NCBI GenBank assembly: GCA_028702395.1
Contig: JAQVOV010000098.1
Location: 1-5,959 of the forward strand
Source: Candidatus Omnitrophota bacterium
GTDB taxonomy: Bacteria; Omnitrophota; Gorgyraeia; JABMRN01
Reading direction: 5' to 3'
DNA: 5,959 bases
Under the pieces are notes generated by a model. It did not search any database and was not told the DNA's origin. It saw only the letters and a list, made by a program, of their open reading frames with translations. The translations under genes and the position numbers were made by a program. Within the stretch, counting starts at the first letter, position 1, and each line of letters starts with the position of its first letter. Below, piece by piece: positions 1-5,909 of the stretch.

Positions 1-682
1 ATGTTTTTTTAACAGCTTCCATATAAGGTTCTACAAGAGTTATCTGTGAACCAATATGTAAATGTATCCCTGAAATATTTATATTTCTGTATTTTTTAGA
101 GCCGTTGGGGGCAACGGCCCCTACGGCTACAGACTTAAATATCTTTGCAGCTGTTATAAGATCTATACCAAACTTGTTTTCTTTTTTTCCTGTTGTAATA
201 TATTTATGTGTTTTCGCATCAACATCAGGGTTTATTCTTAATGCAACATTAGTTTTTTTCTTTAACTTCCCTGAAATTTTGTTTATCATCTCAAGTTCAG
301 GTAAACTTTCAACATTAAAAAGCAGTATCCCTATTTTAATTGCATATTCAATTTCATCAGGCCTTTTGCCTACACCTGCATAAACTATTTTTTTAGGTGA
401 ACATCCGGCTTTTAATGCTCTGAAAAGTTCACCGCCGCTAACAATATCAAGTCCTGCCCCTTGTTTCACCAGAGTTTTTAGAACAGAAAGGTTTGAATTT
501 GTTTTAACTGAAAAACACACAAGATGCTCTGTTTTTTCAAATGCTCTAACTATAGACAAATATCTTTCTATAAAACTATTTTGAGAATATAAATATAATG
601 GTGTCCCATATTTTTTTGCTATGCTTTCAACTGAAACACCTTCACAAAAAAGTTTATTGTTCTTATACTGAAAATTGTCCAT
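1..682 (-). CDS. lysA: Diaminopimelate decarboxylase, N-terminal part (runs off left edge)
   Basis: PLP enzyme (fold type III, alanine-racemase-like barrel) that decarboxylates meso-diaminopimelate to L-lysine, in the cytoplasm. The 227 residues visible read without a stop from ATG 682-680, preceded by GGGAG at 691-687. Seen: SVKTNSN at residues 58-64, with K60 the expected PLP-binding lysine; GLDIVSGGEL at 77-86; RINPDVDAKTHKYITTG at 149-165; KFGID at 170-174; GIHLHIGSQI at 205-214. This order is typical of LysA. The family is about 400-420 residues long, so the substrate-binding C-terminal half is missing through the window edge, not through damage. Odd point: residues about 185-195 (VAVGAVAPNGS) are encoded by a GC-rich palindrome that looks inserted in frame between an alpha helix and the HIGS beta strand. 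It follows argH by 125 bp and is probably co-transcribed with it. An ornithine/arginine decarboxylase of the same fold is possible but less likely given HIGSQI and the neighbours. Confidence 0.95.
   Translation of the reverse strand, partial: MDNFQYKNNKLFCEGVSVESIAKKYGTPLYLYSQNSFIERYLSIVRAFEKTEHLVCFSVKTNSNLSVLKTLVKQGAGLDIVSGGELFRALKAGCSPKKIVYAGVGKRPDEIEYAIKIGILLFNVESLPELEMINKISGKLKKKTNVALRINPDVDAKTHKYITTGKKENKFGIDLITAAKIFKSVAVGAVAPNGSKKYRNINISGIHLHIGSQITLVEPYMEAVKKT
98..133 (-). repeat. GC-rich palindromic repeat inserted in frame in lysA
   Basis: A GC-rich block inside an AT-rich gene. On the plus strand GCCGTTG (101-107) and CAACGGC (112-118) form a perfect 7-bp stem around a GGGG loop. 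Nested alternatives are AGCCGT (100-105) with ACGGCT (123-128) and GGGGC (108-112) with GCCCC (117-121). On the coding strand it reads GTAGGGGCCGTTGC, which differs by one extra C from GTAGGGGCGTTGC at 2228-2240 between argG and argH. AGA stands on both sides (98-100 and 131-133), and removing 33 bp (11 codons) would leave KIFKSKKYRNINISGIHLHI, a normal LysA helix-to-strand join. The 3-bp flank could be chance. Insertion is inferred, not proved. Confidence 0.7.
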
Positions 683-697
683 CGTTCTCCCTTTTTC

Positions 698-800
698 GTG
701 TCTGTTTCTGTTTCTGTGTCTGTAAATGAACGTTCTAAATATAGTTTTTTCTTCCTCTTTCAGGACGATCCACCACTGACACAGACACTGACACAGACAC
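698..800 (+). repeat. Inverted tandem-repeat hairpin element, copy 1 (argH-lysA gap)
   Basis: Fills nearly the whole gap: it begins 7 bases from the lysA Shine-Dalgarno and ends 7 bases from the argH stop. Left arm 698-723 is hexamers of GTGTCT/GTTTCT; right arm about 775-800 is the complement type (ACTGACACAGACAC). The arms pair imperfectly over about 26 bp, extended outward by TTTC/GAAA. Inner half-sites are GAACGTTCTAAA (729-740) and, on the other strand, GGATCGTCCTGAAA (771-758). The centre is T-rich. The first part of the core (716-747) is identical to 5928-5959. I assign plus orientation because the GTAAATGA half comes first on this strand. No open frame of its own. Function unknown; ERIC- or MITE-like by architecture. 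Confidence 0.85.
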
Positions 801-807
801 GAAACTG

Positions 808-2139
808 CTATTTCCCTATCTTAAGACTCTTCTTACTACTAACAGAATATACCGGATCAATAAGTTTCTTAAGGATCTTACTGTTAAGATGCTTATTAAA
901 CCCATAAAGTTCTCTATCTGTCATATCAACTATCTTTTTTCCGCTATCCAATGAATATTTGACAAGTTCGCCTACAATATCATGAGTATCTTTGAAAGCA
1001 ATACCTTTGGTCACAAGATAATGTGCAATATCTGTTGCATATAAAGATTCATCTTCAAGATGTTTACTTATACTTTTTTTATTGAACCTTAAAGTAGATA
1101 TCATCCCTGCCATTAACTTCAGAGAGTTCTTAACAATATCTATAGATTCAAATAAAGGTTCTTTATCATGCTGCATATCCCTATTATACGTAAGCGGTAA
1201 TCCTTTCATCATTGTTAAAACACTTACCAAATTTCCGTAAAGTTTTCCTGTATAGCCTCGTATAAGCTCTAACATATCAGGATTTTTTTTCTGCGGCATA
1301 AGTGAACTGCCTGTACAATAACTTTGATCAAGTTTTATAAAATTAAACTCTTGGGTTACCCAAAGTATCATATCTTCACTCATGCGAGATAAATGCATAC
1401 CACAAATTGACAGACTACTAAGTATTTCAATTACAAAATCCCTGTCACTAACACTATCCATTGAACATTCACTAGGCTGCATATCCTTATCAAATGGCAA
1501 TCCTTTTATATTATACAAACTTGCAGGTAAATTTGTACCTGCCAAAGCACCTGACCCAAAAGTTATTTTTATATTCTCTGCAATATCTAAGAACCTGTTC
1601 ACATCTCTTTTTATCATCTGTTGATATGCTCCAAAATGGTTTTCTAAAGAAACCGGCATAGCATGCTGCATATGTGTAAACCCAGGCAAAATAAGGTCTT
1701 TATTTGCCTGTATAGTATTTTTCAATGATTTTATAAGGTATGAAGCTTCTATAACAAGATCATACAAACTCTTAAGAGAGAACATTTTTGTGTCAAAAAG
1801 AACTTGATCATTACGACTTCGAGCAGTATGAAGTTTTAACGCTGTTTTTCCTATTTTTTTCAATAATGCATCCTGAACAACACTATGAATATCTTCAGCA
1901 TTGAAGTCAATATCAAACTTGCCATTTTCAAGGTCTTTAAGTAAAATATTAAGTCCTTTTTTCATAAGGTTATATTCTTTAGCTGTAATGATATTTGCTT
2001 TTTTAATGATCTCAATTTGACATAAAGATCCTAAAATATCGAACTCAGCAAGTTTATGGTCATATTGTATGGACCTGGAAAAGCTTTCAGCTTTCGGATC
2101 TATCTTTTTAGCAAACCTTCCGCCCCATAGTTTAGTCAT
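808..2139 (-). CDS. argH: Argininosuccinate lyase
   Basis: Cytoplasmic homotetramer of the fumarase/aspartase superfamily. It splits argininosuccinate to arginine and fumarate, the last step of arginine synthesis. 443 residues; the family is usually about 440-470. Seen: MTKLWGGRF at the N-terminus, HTARSRNDQ (104-112), PGFTHMQHAMP (152-162, containing the conserved TH pair, H156), SMDSVSDRDF (226-235) and the superfamily signature GSSLMPQKKNPD (277-288), whose loop carries the catalytic serine. All the key motifs are intact. Start at ATG 2139-2137 is supported by AAAGGAG at 2152-2146 with six bases between. Stop is TAG 810-808. It lies downstream of argG across a repeat element and upstream of lysA across another. 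No sign of truncation or frameshift. Confidence 0.98.
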   Translation of the reverse strand: MTKLWGGRFAKKIDPKAESFSRSIQYDHKLAEFDILGSLCQIEIIKKANIITAKEYNLMKKGLNILLKDLENGKFDIDFNAEDIHSVVQDALLKKIGKTALKLHTARSRNDQVLFDTKMFSLKSLYDLVIEASYLIKSLKNTIQANKDLILPGFTHMQHAMPVSLENHFGAYQQMIKRDVNRFLDIAENIKITFGSGALAGTNLPASLYNIKGLPFDKDMQPSECSMDSVSDRDFVIEILSSLSICGMHLSRMSEDMILWVTQEFNFIKLDQSYCTGSSLMPQKKNPDMLELIRGYTGKLYGNLVSVLTMMKGLPLTYNRDMQHDKEPLFESIDIVKNSLKLMAGMISTLRFNKKSISKHLEDESLYATDIAHYLVTKGIAFKDTHDIVGELVKYSLDSGKKIVDMTDRELYGFNKHLNSKILKKLIDPVYSVSSKKSLKIGK

Positions 2140-2160
2140 AATTCACTCCTTTATCATTTT

Positions 2161-2314
2161 AAGTAAAAAGATAAAAGTAAAAAGTAAAAAATCTAGTCTT
2201 CATTGTGGAATCTTTTCTTGTTTCTTTGTAGGGGCGTTGCAATACGCAGCTACGAAAACCTCGTTTATGACATTCCGCCCTTTTACCTTTTTCCTTTTTA
2301 CTTTTTCCTTTTTT
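2161..2314. repeat. Inverted tandem-repeat hairpin element, copy 2 (argG-argH gap; overlaps argG end)
   Basis: Left arm 2161-2191 is built from AAAAGTA-type heptamers; right arm about 2278-2314 is the complement type (CTTTTTACTTTTTCC). Inside the arms TGTGGAATCTTTTCT (2204-2218) faces ATTCC (2272-2276), whose reverse strand reads GGAATGTCATAAAC. These are weaker versions of the GGAAnnTTYCTAAA half-sites of the other copies. The centre carries a GC-rich palindrome (2228-2253), which explains the greater length of this copy. The right arm extends into the argG coding region, so the last argG codons and stop are made of repeat sequence. Membership of the family is clear for the arms and less clear for the core. 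Confidence 0.75.
2228..2253 (+). repeat. GTAG...CTAC palindromic repeat nested in hairpin element
   Basis: An imperfect palindrome running from GTAGGGGCG through TTGCAA to TACGCAGCTAC. The ends GTAG/CTAC and the inner GCG/CGC and TTGCAA are self-complementary. Its first 13 bases match the coding strand of the lysA insertion except for one extra C there. It sits in a spacer whose other sequence is AT-rich. I read it as a second small dispersed repeat family nested in the first. Confidence 0.65.
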
Positions 2315-3497
2315 CGTTCTTCATCGAGTCCCGATACGGCAACCCAAAAAGTTCAATAAACCCTTTTGAAAGAGACTGATCGAACTTATCACCTTCACTA
2401 TATGTAGCAAGTTCTTCTTTATAAAGTGAATTTTCCGATTTTCTACCTACAACAGTTGCATGTCCCTTATAAAGTTTTACCCTTACTATCCCTGTTACTT
2501 TTTCTTGTGTTTTGTCAATAAAAGCATCTAACGCATGTTTTAAAGGTGTATACCACAGACCATCATATATAAGCCTTGCATAATCGATTGCAACCTGTGC
2601 TTTAAACTTTAAAGAGGCTCTATCAAGAGTAAGATATTCTAATGCTTTATGTGCCTCTATAAGGATAGTTGCAGCAGGTGCTTCATATATCTCTCGTGAT
2701 TTTATCCCTACAAGTCTATCTTCTATCATATCGATTCGTCCAATACCATGATCTCCTCCTATCTTATGAAGTTTTTTCACAAGCTCTATAGGAGAATACT
2801 TTTTACCACCTATCGCAACTGGTATACCTTTATCAAAAGCAATTTCAATATACTCAGGTTTATTAGGTGTTTTATCAATAGACTTTGTCATTTGATAAAT
2901 ATCCTGTGGAGGTTCTACCTGCGGATCCTCAAGTTTTCCGCCCTCGATACTTATTCCCCATAAACTACGATCAATGCTATATATCTTTTTCTTTGTTACC
3001 TCTACCGGAATACCATGTTTTTTTGCATAATCGATCTCTGATTCACGTGTAGTTAATTCCCATTCCCGTACAGGAGCAATTATATCTAATTTTGAATCAA
3101 GACACCTAGCTGTAACTTCTAATCTGACCTGATCATTGCCTTTACCAGTACAACCGTGTGCAATATATTTTGCTCCCTCTTTATGCGCAACTTCAACCAT
3201 TCCTTTAGCGATTATAGGACGTGTCATAGCTGTTGCCAGAGGATATTTATCTTCATAAAGAGCATTTGCCTTTAAAGCCTTAAAGCAAACATCTTCAACA
3301 AACTCTTTCTGCAGATTTCCGACATAAACTTTTTTTGCACCTGTTTTAATTGCTTTTTTCTTTACAAGATCAAAATCATCACCTTGCCCAACATCAGCAC
3401 AATATGCAATGATCTCATAATCCCTTTGAGCTAACCATTTTATTATTACTGAAGTATCTAACCCACCTGAATATGCAAGTACCACTTTCTTTTTCAT
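2298..3497 (-). CDS. argG: Argininosuccinate synthase
   Basis: Joins citrulline and aspartate with ATP (giving AMP and pyrophosphate) to form argininosuccinate; a cytoplasmic N-type ATP pyrophosphatase acting as a homotetramer. 399 residues from ATG 3497-3495, the usual length for the about-400-residue class. Seen: PP-loop AYSGGLDTS (8-16), HGCTGKGNDQVRLE (114-127), PVREWELTTRESEIDYA (142-158), RSLWGISIEGGKLEDP (177-192). An in-frame ATG at 3521 would add eight residues (MLQRRNSK), but it lies upstream of the Shine-Dalgarno AAAGGAG (3514-3508), and every family member begins close to the PP-loop, so I reject it. The C-terminal tail after FIELFGLPYRDSM is KNEKRKK and, with its TAA stop, is encoded in the arm of the adjacent repeat element; the tail is probably not functionally important. 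Sits between argF and argH. Confidence 0.98.
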   Translation of the reverse strand: MKKKVVLAYSGGLDTSVIIKWLAQRDYEIIAYCADVGQGDDFDLVKKKAIKTGAKKVYVGNLQKEFVEDVCFKALKANALYEDKYPLATAMTRPIIAKGMVEVAHKEGAKYIAHGCTGKGNDQVRLEVTARCLDSKLDIIAPVREWELTTRESEIDYAKKHGIPVEVTKKKIYSIDRSLWGISIEGGKLEDPQVEPPQDIYQMTKSIDKTPNKPEYIEIAFDKGIPVAIGGKKYSPIELVKKLHKIGGDHGIGRIDMIEDRLVGIKSREIYEAPAATILIEAHKALEYLTLDRASLKFKAQVAIDYARLIYDGLWYTPLKHALDAFIDKTQEKVTGIVRVKLYKGHATVVGRKSENSLYKEELATYSEGDKFDQSLSKGFIELFGLPYRDSMKNEKRKK

Positions 3498-3507
3498 TTT
3501 ACTATTT

Positions 3508-3514
3508 CTCCTTT
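3508..3514 (-). promoter_or_regulatory. Shine-Dalgarno that fixes the argG start
   Basis: AAAGGAG on the minus strand, ten bases before ATG 3497. It lies inside the reading frame that would be used from the upstream ATG at 3521, so it argues for the shorter protein beginning MKKKVVLAYSGG. Confidence 0.85.
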
Positions 3515-3524
3515 GTAACATTTA

Positions 3525-3629
3525 GTTATCTGTTATCCGTTATCTGTAATCTGTTATCTGTTATGGAACGTTTCTAAACTCCATTTAGGTTTCTTCCTAC
3601 ACACAGACAGATAACACAGACAGATAACA
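3525..3629 (+). repeat. Inverted tandem-repeat hairpin element, copy 3 (argF-argG gap)
   Basis: Left arm 3525-3564 is about five to six heptamers of GTTATCT with single-base variants (GTTATCC, GTAATCT). The right arm 3600-3629 is mixed: read on the minus strand it alternates GTTATCT with GTCTGTGT, the unit of the other copies. Core half-sites are GGAACGTTTCTAAA (3565-3578) and, on the opposite strand, GGAAGAAACCTAAA (3597-3584). The core folds symmetrically: GGAA 3565-3568 with TTCC 3594-3597, and CTAAA 3574-3578 with TTTAG 3584-3588, each pair separated by five unpaired bases per side. It begins 11 bases upstream of the argG Shine-Dalgarno and ends 9 bases from the argF stop. Confidence 0.85.
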
Positions 3630-3638
3630 AAACTCCTG

Positions 3639-4562
3639 TTAAGCTTTATTCTCTAACAACATGACCATCACAGCCTTCTGAACATGCATCCTGTTCTCTG
3701 CTTGATCAAAAACTATTGAATTCTTGCTTTCAATAACATCATCTGTTATTTCTTCATCTCTATGAGCAGGTAAACAATGCATTATAAGAGGTTTCTTTTT
3801 ACATTCACTTATAAGTTCTGCATTTACTTGAAACCCTTGAAAATCTTTGATTTTACTGGATTTTTGGTCTTCTTGGCCCATACTGACCCAAACATCAGTA
3901 TATACAACATCCGCATTTTTTACGCCTTTTTTAGGATCATTGGTTATTGATATAATTGCTCCTGTATTTAAAGCTATAGTTTTTGCTCTTTCAAGAATAT
4001 CCTGATCAGGTTCATGCCCTTTTGGACATGCACAAACTATGTTCATCCCTGTATTTGCCCCTGCAAGTAAAAGTGAATTAAGAACATTATTCCCGTCTCC
4101 AACATAACACAAAGTCTTACCCATAAGATCCTTTAGCTTTTCTTCAATTGTAAAAATATCAGCTAATGCTTGACAAGGATGACATTTATCGCTTAATCCG
4201 TTTATTACAGGTATAGTTGCATATTTAGCAAACTCTTCAATTGTTTCATGTGAAAAAGTTCGTAGTATAGCCATAGCAACATATCCTGAAAAAACACGTG
4301 CAACATCTTTAACAGGTTCTCGTTTACCAAGGGTCATATCAGCAGGATCCATATAAATGCCTTTTCCTCCAAGATGAACAGCTGCAGTTTCAAAAGACAT
4401 TCTTGTCCTGTTAGAAGGTTTTTGAAAAACAAGACCTACTGACTTATTTTTCAAAAGTTCTTGTTTTTTCCAGGGATCTTTTTTAAGTTTATATGTAAGC
4501 TTTAAAATATCTTTTATATCTTTTTGTGTAAGATCAAATATTGAAGTCAGATCTTTTTTCAT
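3639..4562 (-). CDS. argF: Ornithine carbamoyltransferase
   Basis: Transfers the carbamoyl group of carbamoyl phosphate to ornithine to give citrulline; cytoplasmic, normally a trimer. 307 residues, the standard bacterial length. Seen: carbamoyl-phosphate loop KPSNRTRMSFE (48-58), where N51 stands in the usual Thr place of S-T-R-T-R; RTFSH (101-105); HPCQALAD (128-135); DGNNV (156-160); DVWVSMGQE (223-231), the ornithine-binding SMG loop; HCLPAHR (262-268); FDQAENRMHVQKA (285-297). SMG plus HCLPAHR favours a true ornithine enzyme over aspartate, acetylornithine or succinylornithine carbamoyltransferases. Start ATG 4562-4560 has only a short Shine-Dalgarno AGGA (4575-4572), nine bases away. 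Stop TAA 3641-3639. Biosynthetic role is inferred from the argD-F-G-H context; nothing of the arginine deiminase pathway is present. Confidence 0.97.
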   Translation of the reverse strand: MKKDLTSIFDLTQKDIKDILKLTYKLKKDPWKKQELLKNKSVGLVFQKPSNRTRMSFETAAVHLGGKGIYMDPADMTLGKREPVKDVARVFSGYVAMAILRTFSHETIEEFAKYATIPVINGLSDKCHPCQALADIFTIEEKLKDLMGKTLCYVGDGNNVLNSLLLAGANTGMNIVCACPKGHEPDQDILERAKTIALNTGAIISITNDPKKGVKNADVVYTDVWVSMGQEDQKSSKIKDFQGFQVNAELISECKKKPLIMHCLPAHRDEEITDDVIESKNSIVFDQAENRMHVQKAVMVMLLENKA

Positions 4563-4588
4563 ATTGTCACATCCTATTTTAATGTTTT

Positions 4589-4693
4589 GTGTCAGTGTCA
4601 GTGTATGTGTCAGTGTGGAAGGTCCTAAAAAGAAGTTTTTTAAAAACTGGTTTTAGAAAGATCATTTACAGACACAGAAACAGACACAGACAC
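4589..4693 (-). repeat. Inverted tandem-repeat hairpin element, copy 4 (argD-argF gap), inverted relative to copies 1 and 5
   Basis: Left arm 4589-4616 is GTGTCA hexamers with one variant (GTGTAT); right arm 4668-4693 is the complement of GTGTCT GTGTCT GTTTCT GTGTCT. On the minus strand the core begins TGTAAATGATCTTTCTAAAA and ends near AGGACCTTCCACAC, matching copy 1 read on the plus strand (TGTAAATGAACGTTCTAAA ... AGGACGATCCACCAC). So this copy has the same core but the opposite orientation. The centre holds AGTTTTT (4634-4640) facing AAAAACT (4642-4648). It ends 10 bases from the argD stop and starts 13 bases upstream of the argF Shine-Dalgarno. Confidence 0.85.
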
Positions 4694-4703
4694 TACCTAT
4701 ATC

Positions 4704-5888
4704 TTAACTCTCGCTTAACACGTCCTCAAGTATCTTTATCGCCTTATCAGCTTGCGCTTTAGTTACACATAACGGCGGCATAATCCTTAAAATATTTCCT
4801 TGAGTACAATTGATCAGCAATCCTTTTTCTAAACATTTTTTATAAACATTAGATGCATCTTCAACAGCTATCTCCAGACCTATCATAAGTCCAACAATTT
4901 TTATTGTTTTTATTATAGGCTGCTTCTTTTTTAGTTCAATTAATCTCTTCTTGAAATAACTGCTCATGATATTACATTGTTTTAGAAGTCCGCCTTTTGT
5001 TAAAGAATCAAATACACCCAAAGCAGCTGCACATATTAATGGACTTCCTCCAAAAGTTGAACCATGATTACCAGGCTGTAAAACATCAGCGAATTCAGAT
5101 CTGACAACAAATGCACCTATAGGCAATCCTCCTCCTAAAGATTTGGCCAAAGTCATAATATCAGGCGTTATCCCAAAATATTTATATCCGAACATTTTTC
5201 CGGTTCGTCCCATTGCTGTTTGTACTTCATCTAAAATAAGCAATATCTTTTTTTCATCACAAAGGTCTCGCAACTGTTTCATGTACTTTTTATCAGCTAT
5301 ATTTATCCCGCCTTCTCCCTGTATAGGTTCAAGCATGACAGCAACAGTCTTTTTTGTTATTGCTTTTTTAACTGCATCTATATCATTAAAAGGGACATGA
5401 ATGAATCCTTCTAATAAAGGAGCAAACCCTTTTTTTACTTTATCCTGACCTGTTGCAGAAAGAGTAGCCATTGTTCGGCCGTGGAAAGATCTTGTCATAG
5501 TAATTATCTCATATCTGCCTTCTTCACTTCCATATTTACGTGCCAGCTTTATAGCTCCTTCATTTGCTTCTGCTCCGCTATTGCCGTAGAAAACTTTCCC
5601 TTTAAAAGAATTCTCTATTATCTTTTGGGATAGCTCTCCTTGAAGCTCATTATAATAGTTGTTTGACACATGAAATATCTTATCCATTTGATCTTTCATC
5701 CGCTTAACAACATAACTATTCCTATGCCCAACTCCGCTCACAACCCAACCTGGGAAAAAGTCTAAATATTTTTTCCCATTGATATCTTCAACAACAGTAT
5801 CTTTACCTTTTACAAGACAAAGATCTGTACGAGCATAAGTAGCAAGAACATATTTATCATATTGTTTTTTTATTTGATCTAATTCCAT
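4704..5888 (-). CDS. argD: Acetylornithine aminotransferase
   Basis: Class-III PLP aminotransferase (fold type I), cytoplasmic dimer. It moves the amino group of glutamate to N-acetylglutamate 5-semialdehyde to form N-acetylornithine. 394 residues, the usual length. Seen: DFFPGWVVSGVGH (43-55); YGNSGAEANEGAIKLAR (101-117), which binds the PLP phosphate; SFHGRT (134-139); EPIQGEGG (187-194); ILDEVQTAMGRTG (218-230), with D220 expected to contact the pyridine nitrogen; TLAKSLGGGLPIGAF (246-260), with K249 the Schiff-base lysine; GNHGSTFGG (273-281); RIMPPL (368-373). Start ATG 5888-5886 follows AAAGGTG (5899-5893). Stop TAA 4706-4704. Enzymes of this family often also act on N-succinyl-diaminopimelate (DapC activity), which would suit the nearby lysA, but the sequence does not show it. 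Ornithine or GABA aminotransferase is less likely in this arg context. Confidence 0.95.
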   Translation of the reverse strand: MELDQIKKQYDKYVLATYARTDLCLVKGKDTVVEDINGKKYLDFFPGWVVSGVGHRNSYVVKRMKDQMDKIFHVSNNYYNELQGELSQKIIENSFKGKVFYGNSGAEANEGAIKLARKYGSEEGRYEIITMTRSFHGRTMATLSATGQDKVKKGFAPLLEGFIHVPFNDIDAVKKAITKKTVAVMLEPIQGEGGINIADKKYMKQLRDLCDEKKILLILDEVQTAMGRTGKMFGYKYFGITPDIMTLAKSLGGGLPIGAFVVRSEFADVLQPGNHGSTFGGSPLICAAALGVFDSLTKGGLLKQCNIMSSYFKKRLIELKKKQPIIKTIKIVGLMIGLEIAVEDASNVYKKCLEKGLLINCTQGNILRIMPPLCVTKAQADKAIKILEDVLSES

Positions 5889-5909
5889 TTTTCACCTTTA
5901 TAGAATTTT

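Noticed and set aside
724..773. A promoter in copy 1 or 5 (TATATT-like box on the minus strand)
   Set aside because: A single AT-rich hexamer without a convincing -35 partner; expected by chance in this composition.
698..907. Plus-strand open frame beginning with a Ser-Val repeat (MSVSVSVSV)
   Set aside because: It is a translation of the hexamer arm of repeat copy 1 running into the antisense of argH; no Shine-Dalgarno and no family resemblance.
2069..2359. Plus-strand open frame across the argG-argH gap
   Set aside because: It is antisense to argH and argG ends and crosses the AT-rich repeat arms; the Phe-rich product reflects base composition.
3498..3521. Upstream ATG for argG giving MLQRRNSK extension
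   Set aside because: The Shine-Dalgarno for the shorter start lies inside this stretch, and the family starts next to the PP-loop.
3525..3629. CRISPR array
   Set aside because: Units are 6-7 bases, contiguous and arranged as inverted arms; there are no spacers of 30 bases and no cas genes.
4404..4424. ArgF as an N-acetyl- or N-succinylornithine carbamoyltransferase because of the Asn in KPSNRTR
   Set aside because: The SMG loop (DVWVSMGQE) and HCLPAHR are those of ordinary ornithine carbamoyltransferase, and the Asn alone is a mild variant of the phosphate loop.
48..4562. Arginine repressor operators or a lysine or T-box riboswitch before these genes
   Set aside because: The spacers are filled by the repeat elements and no known operator or riboswitch motif could be recognised; the operon leader is outside the window.
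4589..4693. Rho-independent terminators in the gaps
   Set aside because: The stems are long, imperfect and not GC-rich, and no uridine tract follows on the minus strand; all genes have the same direction and plausibly one transcript.
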